A stretch of DNA of 5,042 nt, taken from NCBI GenBank assembly GCA_030039915.1, contig JASHUP010000196.1, positions 1 to 5,042 of the forward strand. Direction: 5' to 3'. Source of the DNA: Thermoplasmata archaeon. Lineage in GTDB: Archaea > Thermoplasmatota > Thermoplasmata > UBA184. The translations under genes and the position numbers were made by a program. The notes beneath the pieces were generated by a model. The model was not told where the DNA came from. It made no database searches and worked only from the letters and a program-made list of their open reading frames with translations. Below, in pieces: positions 1-5,042 of this stretch (its first letter is position 1; each line of letters starts with the position of its first letter).

Positions 1-1319
1 TCGGCGACCGGCGGGACGCCCGGCGGCGCCGTCGGGCGCACAATGCGCAGGTCGAACTCGAGGGACTCGAGCTCCTCGGGGAGCGGGCCGGGGCCCGACT
101 CCACCGCGCGAAGGAGAGCGACGGTCGGGTCGCGGAGCTTCGCGAGGTGCTCCCGGGTGGCCGCGGGTAGGACCCACACGCTTCCGTCCGGACCGACACC
201 GGCCGAAACCAATCCGACGTAGGTGAGTCGACGTTCCCGCGCGGCCGCGACGACCCGGTCGACCGCTGCGGGATTCGCCTCGGCCGGCAAGTGTGTATGC
301 AGGTCGCCCCGCAGGTCGCTTTCCCCGACGAGCGAGGGGAGTGTGCCGCGGGCCGCCGCGTCGATCTCTCCCCAATCCTCGCGCAATTCGGGGGGGATCC
401 AGGCGAGGCCGAGGGCGGCGTAGACGTCCTCCTCGGTCGCCCCCGCGACCCGGTCCTCCCCTCGGAAGACACCGTACTCGTTGACCTTGAGCCCGCGGTC
501 ACGGGCGAGCGAGCGCAGACGGACGTTGTGGTCCTTCGAGCCGGTGAAGTACAGCAGCGCGGCCCCGAACGCGCCCGGCTCCACGACGCGCAGGTCGACC
601 TGCAGCCCTCCTTTCAGGAGCACCGTCTCCTTGGTGTCGCCCCGCATCTTCACCTCGCCGACGAGCGGGTGCGCGGTGAACGCGTCGAACGCCCGCGCCG
701 GCTCTCGCGAAGTCACGAGGATGTCGAGGTCGCCGACCGTTTCGCGCGCGCGCCGGAAGCTGCCCGCGACCTCGACCCGGTCGGCCCGGTTGTTCTCCCG
801 GAGGCTCCGCGCGAGCGCCTGCGCGATCGGGTACACTGCCTCGATCGGACGGCGGGCGCCGGCGTCGGGCTGGGCGGCGTTGAGGGCGGTACGAATCTGA
901 TCGATCTTCTTCTCGCCGAACCCCTTGACCCCCTCGAGTCGGCCGGCGGCGATGGCATCCTTGAGCTCGTTCGGCCCCTCGACGCCGAGTTCGACCCAGA
1001 ACCGCCGGGCGGTCTTGGGGCCGAGACCGGGAAGGCGCATGAACTCGACCACGCCGGGCGGGATCTCGCGTTTCAACCGGTCGTAGTAGCCGATCGACCC
1101 CGTCCTCAGGTACTCCTCGATCTTTTCCGCGATCGCCTCCCCGACGCCCGGGATCGCCCGGAGTTCGCCGCGCGCGGCGACCGCGCCCAGGTCCTCCGTG
1201 AGGCTGTCGATCGAGCGCGCCGCACGCCGGTACGCTTCGGGTTTGAACTTCTCGCCGAGCAGGTCGAGGAGATCGGCGATCGACCGGAAGATCTCCGCCG
1301 CTTCCGTGTTGGACGTCAT
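1..1319 (-). CDS. polX: Family X DNA polymerase with C-terminal PHP domain (PolX), 3' part outside window
   Basis: PolX fills short gaps in DNA during base-excision repair or end joining in the cytoplasm; many family members also carry a PHP 3'-5' exonuclease. The first 439 residues are visible, against a usual total near 570-590, so roughly 130 are cut off by the window edge. An N-terminal helical 8-kDa-like domain contains helix-hairpin-helix loops at about 56-61 (IPGVGE), 96-100 (LPGLG) and 131-135 (VKGFG). The polymerase signature GSFRR (186-190) is followed by the metal aspartates D197 and D199 (GDLDILV) and D242 (VDLRVV). The TGS motif of the nucleotide pocket is at 259-261. A PHP domain starts near 336 with GDLHTH, but later metal-binding motifs are missing (see findings). 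The ATG at 1319 gives the normal PolX N-terminus, and a GGGGG run lies two bases upstream. It follows the acetyltransferase gene by 31 bases and is probably co-transcribed with it. It has no cysteine in the visible part. Polymerase assignment is secure; exonuclease activity is doubtful. Confidence 0.93.
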   Translation of the reverse strand, partial: MTSNTEAAEIFRSIADLLDLLGEKFKPEAYRRAARSIDSLTEDLGAVAARGELRAIPGVGEAIAEKIEEYLRTGSIGYYDRLKREIPPGVVEFMRLPGLGPKTARRFWVELGVEGPNELKDAIAAGRLEGVKGFGEKKIDQIRTALNAAQPDAGARRPIEAVYPIAQALARSLRENNRADRVEVAGSFRRARETVGDLDILVTSREPARAFDAFTAHPLVGEVKMRGDTKETVLLKGGLQVDLRVVEPGAFGAALLYFTGSKDHNVRLRSLARDRGLKVNEYGVFRGEDRVAGATEEDVYAALGLAWIPPELREDWGEIDAAARGTLPSLVGESDLRGDLHTHLPAEANPAAVDRVVAAARERRLTYVGLVSAGVGPDGSVWVLPAATREHLAKLRDPTVALLRAVESGPGPLPEELESLEFDLRIVRPTAPPGVPPVA

Positions 1320-1350
1320 CGCCCCCGCCGTTGCCCGGCCGTACCTTCGT

Positions 1351-2142
1351 TCACGGGGAGACTCCCGCGCCAAGGTCGAGCCAGATGCGGTGCCCGGCCG
1401 GGCGGAATCCCAATTCGCCGTAGAGACGGCGAGCTTCCGAGCGGTCCTCGCGGACGTAGAGGCCGACCCGAGCGTGATGCTCGTGCGCGCTCGCGAGAGC
1501 GGAGCGCAGGAGGTCTCGTCCCACGCCCCGGCCGCGAGCGCTCGGGTCGACATAGACCCCTCCGAGGAGCCAGATACCGGGGAGGCGGACCGCCGCCCGG
1601 GCCGCTCCGACCAGGTTCCCCTGCTCGAACGCGCCCCAGATCCACTCGACGCCCGGGTCGAGGCTCGGGTATTCGCCGGCGACCGGGTCCGTCTGGCGAC
1701 GCGCGAAGTCGGCGAGCGCGGGCTGGTCCGGGCGCGCGAGACGACGAATCTCGAACGCTGGGGTCGCGGCCGGGAGCGGGCTCTGGGCGGGGACCGGCTC
1801 GTGGACCAGGAGGAGGATTCCGAGCGGTCGGGCCGGGCCGCGGGCGGCCACCACCGCGTCCTGGAACATTTCCGGTACGACCGCGGCGAGCGGTCGCGGC
1901 GGAAGCGCGTCGGCGAGGATGCGGGCGCGCGGGTCCGACCCGACCCAGTGGACAACGGTGGCGATCGGATGACCAAGCCAGAGCAGCAAGTAACCGACCG
2001 TCTGGTCGCCGTCGACGGCGGAGACGAACCGGACCCGGTAGGGGAGCTGTTCGAGGTCCCAGCGCGCGTAGGCGTGGCCGAACGGGTCCTGGGAGAACGC
2101 TCGTTCGAGCCACTCTCGGTCGATCGTCGGTCGGAGCTCCAT
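1351..2142 (-). CDS. GNAT-family N-acetyltransferase (FR47-like C-terminal domain), substrate unknown
   Basis: The 263-residue protein probably transfers an acetyl group from acetyl-CoA to an unidentified amine. The C-terminal half is a clear GNAT domain: strand GGVYVDPS at about 194-201, the acetyl-CoA pyrophosphate loop RGRGVG at 203-208 (the R/QxxGxG/A motif A), helix to about 220, strand VGLYV at 226-230, and the motif B region ARRLYGELGF (237-246) with the usual tyrosine Y240. The N-terminal half (residues 5-115; FSQDPFGHAYARWDL at 16-30, then VGYLLLWLG and VVHWVG) looks like a second, diverged GNAT-like fold with no visible CoA loop, an architecture seen in some two-domain acetyltransferases. 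The ATG at 2142 is chosen because GGAG lies 7 bases upstream; a longer open frame reaches back to 2280 but would overlap the divergent gene. It is first of a leftward pair with polX. It has no cysteine. The family call is firm; the substrate cannot be told. Confidence 0.88.
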   Translation of the reverse strand: MELRPTIDREWLERAFSQDPFGHAYARWDLEQLPYRVRFVSAVDGDQTVGYLLLWLGHPIATVVHWVGSDPRARILADALPPRPLAAVVPEMFQDAVVAARGPARPLGILLLVHEPVPAQSPLPAATPAFEIRRLARPDQPALADFARRQTDPVAGEYPSLDPGVEWIWGAFEQGNLVGAARAAVRLPGIWLLGGVYVDPSARGRGVGRDLLRSALASAHEHHARVGLYVREDRSEARRLYGELGFRPAGHRIWLDLGAGVSP

Positions 2143-2149
2143 TCCGCGG

Positions 2150-2153
2150 CTCC
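2150..2153 (-). promoter_or_regulatory. Ribosome binding site of the GNAT gene
   Basis: On the minus strand GGAG is followed by seven bases (CCGCGGA) and then ATG at 2142. It supports this start over the longer open frame that would enter the divergent neighbour. Confidence 0.55.
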
Positions 2154-2172
2154 GGAACTCGGAACCGTCGAA

Positions 2173-2182
2173 CCTAGTTAGG
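2173..2182. promoter_or_regulatory. Palindrome CCTA-GT-TAGG, possible regulator site
   Basis: The arms CCTA and TAGG are exact inverted copies around a 2-base centre, about 31-40 bases upstream of the leftward ATG. The overlapping 10-mer TAGTTAGGAA (2175-2184) is identical to bases 3566-3575 in the marR promoter palindrome. That suggests binding by the same protein, but short half-sites also arise by chance. Confidence 0.4.
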
Positions 2183-2241
2183 AATGCTGTCGCCGTTTCG
2201 GCGGCGCGAAGGGTAAATGCCACGGTCGGGTCCTCTCGGGC

Positions 2242-3120
2242 GTGCGGGCCCACCGTCCGACGGCCGAGTTCCCCCAGCACCTGGAGGCGCTCTACGCCCG
2301 ATTCCCGTTCGACCGGTCGCTCGCGGACGACCCGATCTCGGAAGTCCGACCGCTCGCCCGGGACGCGAAACGGGCCGAGGTCGCGGGGATCTTCGCCGCG
2401 ACCCTAGCGATCGGAAACACCACTGCGATCCGCGGAGCGATCGCTCGACTGGCGGCGTTGGCCGACGGCGACGTCGGTTGGTTGGTGGCCCCCGGCCACG
2501 CCCGCGAACGTCGCCGCCGCCTCGCCTCGTTCCGTCACCGATGGATTCGCGGCGATCAGCTCGACCATCTGGCCCGCGTGCTCGAACGGTACTACGCGCA
2601 CCATCGCTCGCTCGAGTCGGCGTTCCTCGACGGCCTCCGGGCCGGAGGGTTCGCGGGCGGCCTGGACGCGCTCGCTCGGGTGCTCCGCGGCGACGCGGCC
2701 GGGGTCGGCCGCGCTCCGAGCGGGTACCGAGCGCTCTTCCCGAGCCCCTACGACGCGTCCGCGAGCCCGTGCAAGCGGCTCACGCTGTTCGTGCGGTGGA
2801 TGGTCCGGGACCGCTACCCGGACCTCGGGCTCTGGCGCGAGGTGCCGACGGGGGAGCTTCGCATTCCCCTCGACCACCACGTCCACTGGATCGCCTACCA
2901 CCTCGGGCTCACGGCCCGTCAGACCCGCTCCTGGTCGGCGGTCGAGGAGGTCACCGAGGCGCTCCGCCGGGTCGACCCGATCGACCCCACGAAGTTCGAT
3001 TTCGTCCTCTGCCACACGGGGGTCTCGGGCGACTGCCCGAAGGAGCGCGACCTGAGCGTCTGCGCCCCGTGCGCGGTCCGCCCCGACTGCCTGCTCTGGC
3101 GACGACGGGGGGCCGCGTGA
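2242..3120 (+). CDS. TIGR02757/DUF2400-like protein with C-terminal four-cysteine cluster
   Basis: A 292-residue predicted cytoplasmic protein resembling the TIGR02757 (DUF2400) family, whose function is not established. Family-like blocks in order: an N-terminal helix (LEALYARF, 14-21), EVAGIFAATLAIGN (46-59), the pairing CKRLTLFVRWMVRD (177-190) and DLGLW (194-198), IPLDHHV (208-214), then AVEEVTEALRRVDPIDPTKFDF (233-254). The IPLDHHV block recalls the VDTHV block of endonuclease III, making D211 a candidate catalytic residue. The C-terminus has C265-x8-C274-x2-C277-x5-C283, close to the C-x6-C-x2-C-x5-C iron-sulfur loop of endonuclease III. The helix-hairpin-helix with catalytic lysine typical of that enzyme is not visible. 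The GTG at 2242 is the first good start codon; the frame is open further upstream (to a TAG at 2179) but I found no ATG or GTG there. It ends in a GTGA overlap with the next gene. Family placement is from memory of conserved motifs; a DNA repair or nucleic-acid role is inference. Confidence 0.78.
   Translation: MRAHRPTAEFPQHLEALYARFPFDRSLADDPISEVRPLARDAKRAEVAGIFAATLAIGNTTAIRGAIARLAALADGDVGWLVAPGHARERRRRLASFRHRWIRGDQLDHLARVLERYYAHHRSLESAFLDGLRAGGFAGGLDALARVLRGDAAGVGRAPSGYRALFPSPYDASASPCKRLTLFVRWMVRDRYPDLGLWREVPTGELRIPLDHHVHWIAYHLGLTARQTRSWSAVEEVTEALRRVDPIDPTKFDFVLCHTGVSGDCPKERDLSVCAPCAVRPDCLLWRRRGAA
3107..3120 (+). promoter_or_regulatory. Coupled start: GGGGGG, 4-base spacer, GTGA stop/start overlap
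   Basis: Six G (3107-3112) precede CCGC and then GTGA, in which the GTG start of the small downstream gene overlaps the TGA stop of the DUF2400-like gene. The G run could act as a weak Shine-Dalgarno sequence. This fixes the start of the downstream gene and suggests translational coupling. Confidence 0.55.
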
Positions 3121-3524
3121 CGGCCCACCCCGGCGCCGTCCCCGTCGACCCTGGCCTGCTCGAGCGGTTCCGCCGGGCCGGCAAGGAGATTCGGTGGCGC
3201 GCCGCCCCGAGCCGCCCGGGCACGAAGCGCGGCCAGAGCGACCGGGTCGCTCACCTGCACGACGAGGACGCTCGGGTCGAGACGTGGGGGACCTCTCGGC
3301 GGGGCGGCGTCATCGTCGAATCGGGGCCGGTCGGCGCCCTCGCGCTCCTCCTCGAGATCGACCGTCGGGGTCCGCCCGCGGCGCTCGGCGCGCAGGAGGC
3401 CGGCCGGGACGATGCGTTCCCGTTCGGGTCGATCGTCGCCACGTGGGGAACGGAGGCCGTCACGGTCGACTCGCGGCCCCGGCTCGAGGACCTGGTCGAG
3501 CTCGCGCGCTACGCCCTCGCGTAG
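3117..3524 (+). CDS. Hypothetical protein with two diverged WGT repeats
   Basis: I do not recognise this 135-residue protein. It has no signal peptide, membrane segment or cysteine. Residues 1-45 are basic and proline/arginine rich and include PGTKRGQSDR (34-43), likely flexible. The rest contains two similar units: VETWGT (54-59) followed by VIVESGP (65-71) and a leucine-rich helix (ALALLLEI, 74-81), and VATWGT (107-112) followed by VTVDSRP (115-121) and another helix (LEDLVELARYAL, 123-134). This looks like an internal duplication of a strand-turn-strand-helix unit. The GTG at 3117 shares bases with the upstream stop; the same frame is open further upstream, but inside the DUF2400-like gene, where it is a shadow. 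Coupling to that gene suggests a related function or a partner, which is inference. Coding is supported by the tight overlap, the repeat pattern and C/G-rich third positions. Confidence 0.72.
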   Translation: MTAHPGAVPVDPGLLERFRRAGKEIRWRAAPSRPGTKRGQSDRVAHLHDEDARVETWGTSRRGGVIVESGPVGALALLLEIDRRGPPAALGAQEAGRDDAFPFGSIVATWGTEAVTVDSRPRLEDLVELARYALA

Positions 3525-3580
3525 GGCGCGAAATAGTTATATTATCTAATTATTCCGAGTCCTAATAGTTAGGAACCCTC
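3525..3580 (+). promoter_or_regulatory. AT-rich promoter of the marR-exporter pair
   Basis: Bases 3531-3574 form an AT-rich island in otherwise very GC-rich DNA. TTATATTAT (3537-3545) is a good archaeal TATA-like candidate; a start site about 25 bases downstream would fall near 3566-3570, giving a leader of only about ten bases. AGGA (3571-3574), six bases before the ATG, could serve as ribosome binding site. AATAGTTA occurs twice in direct orientation (3532-3539 and 3564-3571), 32 bases apart, about three helical turns, with a near-inverted copy CTAATTATT (3546-3554) between them. There is no recognisable terminator for the upstream pair. Confidence 0.65.
3560..3574. promoter_or_regulatory. 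Perfect 15-base palindrome, probable MarR operator
   Basis: TCCTAA-TAG-TTAGGA has exact 6-base inverted arms around a 3-base centre. It ends six bases before the marR ATG, overlapping the predicted transcription start and ribosome binding site. MarR proteins bind palindromes of this size as dimers and often repress their own operon, so autorepression is likely. The assignment rests on position and symmetry only. Confidence 0.6.
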
Positions 3581-4069
3581 ATGGTAGCTGCGCTGTCCGT
3601 GCTCGAGCGTCGAACCGAGAGCCCCGCGATCCTCCGGCTCATCGACCTCGTCCACGAAGTGCTGAAGTCGTCGCTCCGACAGCTCCACCCGACCCTCGCG
3701 AAGGAAGGGATCACGCTCGGGCAGTTCTGGGCGATCCACACCGTCTCGAGCCTGCAGGCCGCGTCGGTGAGCACGGTCGCCCGGTACCTCGGGGTCTCCG
3801 CCCCCACGGTCTGCTCCAACATCGACCAGCTCGAAGCGGCCGGCCTGGTGCGCCGCGACCGCTCGGAGCGCGACCGCCGCTCGGTCGAACTCTCGCTCAC
3901 GGCGCGCGGACGCAAGGTGGAGGCGCGGGTCTGGAGCGAGATCGGCCGGGTGATGAGCGAGGCCGGTCGGGGCCTCCCCGAGGCCGATCTCGCGGCCTCC
4001 GTCCGGGTCTTCGAGCAGGTCGCGCGCCGTCTCGAACCCGGCGGGCACGGGCCCCGGGGGGTTCCGTGA
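3581..4069 (+). CDS. MarR-family winged helix-turn-helix transcriptional regulator
   Basis: A 162-residue DNA-binding dimer of usual MarR length, expected to repress its own operon and release DNA when a small ligand or oxidant binds. Helices at about 15-42 form the dimer interface with the C-terminal helices (115-150). The winged domain follows: GITLGQFWAIHTV (43-55), the helix-turn-helix SVSTVARYLGVSAPTVCSNIDQLEAAGLV (62-90) with the recognition helix near 73-84, and the wing DRSERDRRSVELSLTARG (93-110) with the typical D-x(4)-DRR pattern. The ATG at 3581 has AGGA six bases upstream and follows a TATA-like box. It carries a single cysteine, C78, in the recognition helix. It overlaps the exporter gene by four bases, so the likely main target is that exporter. 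The family is clear; the ligand is unknown. Confidence 0.92.
   Translation: MVAALSVLERRTESPAILRLIDLVHEVLKSSLRQLHPTLAKEGITLGQFWAIHTVSSLQAASVSTVARYLGVSAPTVCSNIDQLEAAGLVRRDRSERDRRSVELSLTARGRKVEARVWSEIGRVMSEAGRGLPEADLAASVRVFEQVARRLEPGGHGPRGVP
4056..4069 (+). promoter_or_regulatory. Coupled start: GGGGGG, 4-base spacer, GTGA stop/start overlap
   Basis: Six G (4056-4061), then TTCC and GTGA, where the exporter's GTG start overlaps the marR TGA stop. The arrangement repeats, base for base in its fixed parts, the one at 3107-3120, and supports the GTG start at 4066. Confidence 0.55.
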
Positions 4070-5042
4070 GCGCTTCGGTCTCGAACTCCAGTGGCGCGCT
4101 CACCGCGGCGGGAACGCCGTACAACCCGAAGGCCGCCCGGGGGGCGATCATCGTGCTCGCGGTGATGGCGCTCATGGTGACCTACGTCGAGACGATGGTC
4201 CTGCCGGCGTTCTCGGCGTTCATCAAGTTCTTCGACAACGCCCCGACCTCGACGGTCGTCTGGATCGTCTCGGCGTACCTGTTGGTCGGCACCGTCGCGA
4301 CCCCGATCTTCGGAAAGCTCGGCGACAAGTACGGCAAGAAGCGGATGATCCTGCTCGTCATGACGCTCTACGCGATCGCGGTGAGCGTCGCCGGGTTCAC
4401 GCCGAACATCGGAACGGCGCTCGGGGTCTCGACCGCGAACCAGATCTACATCCTGATCGGCGTCCGGGCCTTCCAGGGACTCGGCATGGGCATGTTCCCG
4501 CTCGCGTTCGCGATGCTCCCCGAGGTGTTTCCGGCGGCGCGGGTCGGGCAGGCCCAGGGGATCGTCTCGGGGATGTTCGCGGCCGGCGCCGCGCTCGGGC
4601 TCGTGGGCGGCGGCTACATCGCCTTCCAGTACGGCTGGCAGCTCACCTACCACACCGTCACGCCGATCGCCATCCTCCTCGTGATCCTCGCGTACTTCTC
4701 GCTCTCCGAGTCCCCGCACCTCTCCCCGAAGCCGATCGACATCCCCGGGATCGGATCGCTCGGCTTCTCCCTCGCGATGCTGATGTTCGGGATCACCGAA
4801 GGGACCTACTGGGGCTGGACGAGCTTCTCGTCCGTCTCCTTCTTCGGCATTCCGTGGGGCGTGCCCGAGTTCTTCCTGATCGCGCTCGCCGGCATCGCCT
4901 TCTTCCTCTACTGGGAACCGCGGGCGCCGACCCCGGTCGTGTCGTTCCAGGCGCTCAAGGAGCGGAACATCTGGATCTCGAACGTCAATGCGGTACTGGT
5001 CGGGCTCGCGATGTTCCTCATCTTCGTCGGGCTCACGATCCT
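4066..5042 (+). CDS. Major facilitator superfamily exporter, DHA2 (14-TM) type, 3' part outside window
   Basis: An inner-membrane proton-driven transporter, probably exporting drugs or other toxic small molecules; 325 residues are visible. Predicted membrane segments lie near 27-47, 63-83, 94-111, 126-150, 163-186, 196-213, 228-247, 267-282 and 305-325, which already exceeds six before the halfway point of a 14-segment protein. Motifs: VETMVLP (41-47) in segment 1, matching the LDxTIVNVALP pattern with Glu for Asp; WIVSAYLL (66-73); motif A GKLGDKYGKKR (83-93) in the first cytoplasmic loop; motif B RAFQGLGMG (134-142); and a motif C-like ALGLVGGG (176-183), where the usual proline is leucine. 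WQLTYH (191-196) matches the WRWIF block of DHA2 proteins. A hydrophilic N-terminus of about 25 residues precedes segment 1. The GTG at 4066 overlaps the marR stop, so the two genes are co-translated. No cysteine is visible. The exporter class is likely; the substrate cannot be told. Confidence 0.9.
   Translation, partial: MSASVSNSSGALTAAGTPYNPKAARGAIIVLAVMALMVTYVETMVLPAFSAFIKFFDNAPTSTVVWIVSAYLLVGTVATPIFGKLGDKYGKKRMILLVMTLYAIAVSVAGFTPNIGTALGVSTANQIYILIGVRAFQGLGMGMFPLAFAMLPEVFPAARVGQAQGIVSGMFAAGAALGLVGGGYIAFQYGWQLTYHTVTPIAILLVILAYFSLSESPHLSPKPIDIPGIGSLGFSLAMLMFGITEGTYWGWTSFSSVSFFGIPWGVPEFFLIALAGIAFFLYWEPRAPTPVVSFQALKERNIWISNVNAVLVGLAMFLIFVGLTI

Larger units (their letters stand above)
2143..2241. 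promoter_or_regulatory. Divergent intergenic promoter region between GNAT and DUF2400-like genes
   Basis: Ninety-nine bases separate the two divergent start codons, so both promoters must lie here or inside the opposing genes. It holds a palindrome (2173-2182), a small GC hairpin (CGCCG-TTT-CGGCG, 2191-2203) and a weak A-rich element, GGGTAAATG (2211-2219), centred about 26 bases before the GTG at 2242. That spacing would fit an archaeal TATA-like box with a leaderless transcript; I see no Shine-Dalgarno sequence for the rightward gene. No strong TATA box is visible for the leftward gene. The promoter elements are inferred only from position. Confidence 0.5.

Noticed and set aside
291..2177. 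Very long rightward open frame (628 codons) antisense to polX and the GNAT gene
   Set aside because: It translates to arginine/proline/glycine-rich low-complexity sequence with no domain, and both genes beneath it carry clear family motifs. Long antisense frames are expected in GC-rich DNA where stop codons are rare.
1198..2181. Second rightward open frame of 327 codons over the GNAT gene
   Set aside because: Charged low-complexity translation without motifs; it lies antisense to a convincing acetyltransferase.
2191..2203. Hairpin CGCCG-TTT-CGGCG as a terminator or riboregulator
   Set aside because: Five-base GC stems are common in DNA this rich in GC, there is no T-run after it, and it lies between divergent genes where no terminator is needed.
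2143..2280. Longer N-terminus for the acetyltransferase, up to 46 more residues
   Set aside because: It would overlap the divergent gene, and the ATG at 2142 has a good GGAG at a suitable distance and begins the domain.
2217..3116. ATG at 2217 as start of a 435-codon protein ending at 3524
   Set aside because: Its first 300 codons are an arginine/proline-rich shadow of the DUF2400-like gene; only the part from the GTG at 3117 looks like real protein.
3562..4719. Leftward open frame of 385 codons over marR and the exporter
   Set aside because: Aspartate/arginine/histidine-rich translation typical of the reverse strand of GC-rich genes; the forward strand encodes a clear MarR and a membrane protein.
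1..5042. Search for tRNA, rRNA, CRISPR, insertion sequences, attachment sites or toxin-antitoxin pairs
   Set aside because: Nearly all the window is coding with spacers of 31, 99 and 56 bases. I saw no spaced direct repeats, no transposase motifs and no tRNA-like arms.

Overview
This is a GC-rich chromosomal window with six tightly packed protein genes and no RNA genes, mobile elements or CRISPR. The AT-rich, TATA-like promoter island, short leaders, GTG starts and the kinds of genes present fit a GC-rich archaeon, perhaps a Thermoplasmata-type lineage. This is a guess from style and content: no phylogenetic marker is present, and a GC-rich bacterium cannot be excluded.

Layout. Two genes run leftward: a GNAT-type acetyltransferase (2142 to 1351) followed after 31 bases by a family X DNA polymerase (1319 leftward off the window edge). 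A 99-base divergent spacer (2143-2241) separates them from two rightward genes: a TIGR02757/DUF2400-like protein with a C-terminal four-cysteine cluster (2242-3120), coupled by a 4-base GTGA overlap to a small unrecognised protein (3117-3524). After a 56-base AT-rich spacer (3525-3580) comes a second rightward pair: a MarR-type regulator (3581-4069), coupled by another GTGA overlap to a 14-TM-type major facilitator exporter (4066 to beyond the right edge). No stretch above 100 bases lacks a gene.

How they may work together. The MarR/exporter pair looks like a self-regulated efflux unit: a perfect 15-base palindrome lies between the TATA-like box and the marR start codon. The polymerase X and the DUF2400-like protein are both DNA-related by family, so the left half may be a loose DNA-maintenance neighbourhood; this is inference.

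Points of most interest: (1) the polymerase X keeps its polymerase aspartates, but its PHP nuclease domain has lost several expected metal ligands; (2) a 10-base sequence, TAGTTAGGAA, from the marR palindrome recurs in the divergent spacer, again inside a CCTA/TAGG palindrome; (3) the unrecognised 135-residue protein contains two diverged copies of a WGT...V(E/D)SxP unit; (4) the DUF2400-like protein has an Asp and Cys cluster reminiscent of endonuclease III; (5) cysteine is otherwise almost absent from the window, yet MarR has one in its predicted recognition helix. I do not see a clear new multi-gene system.
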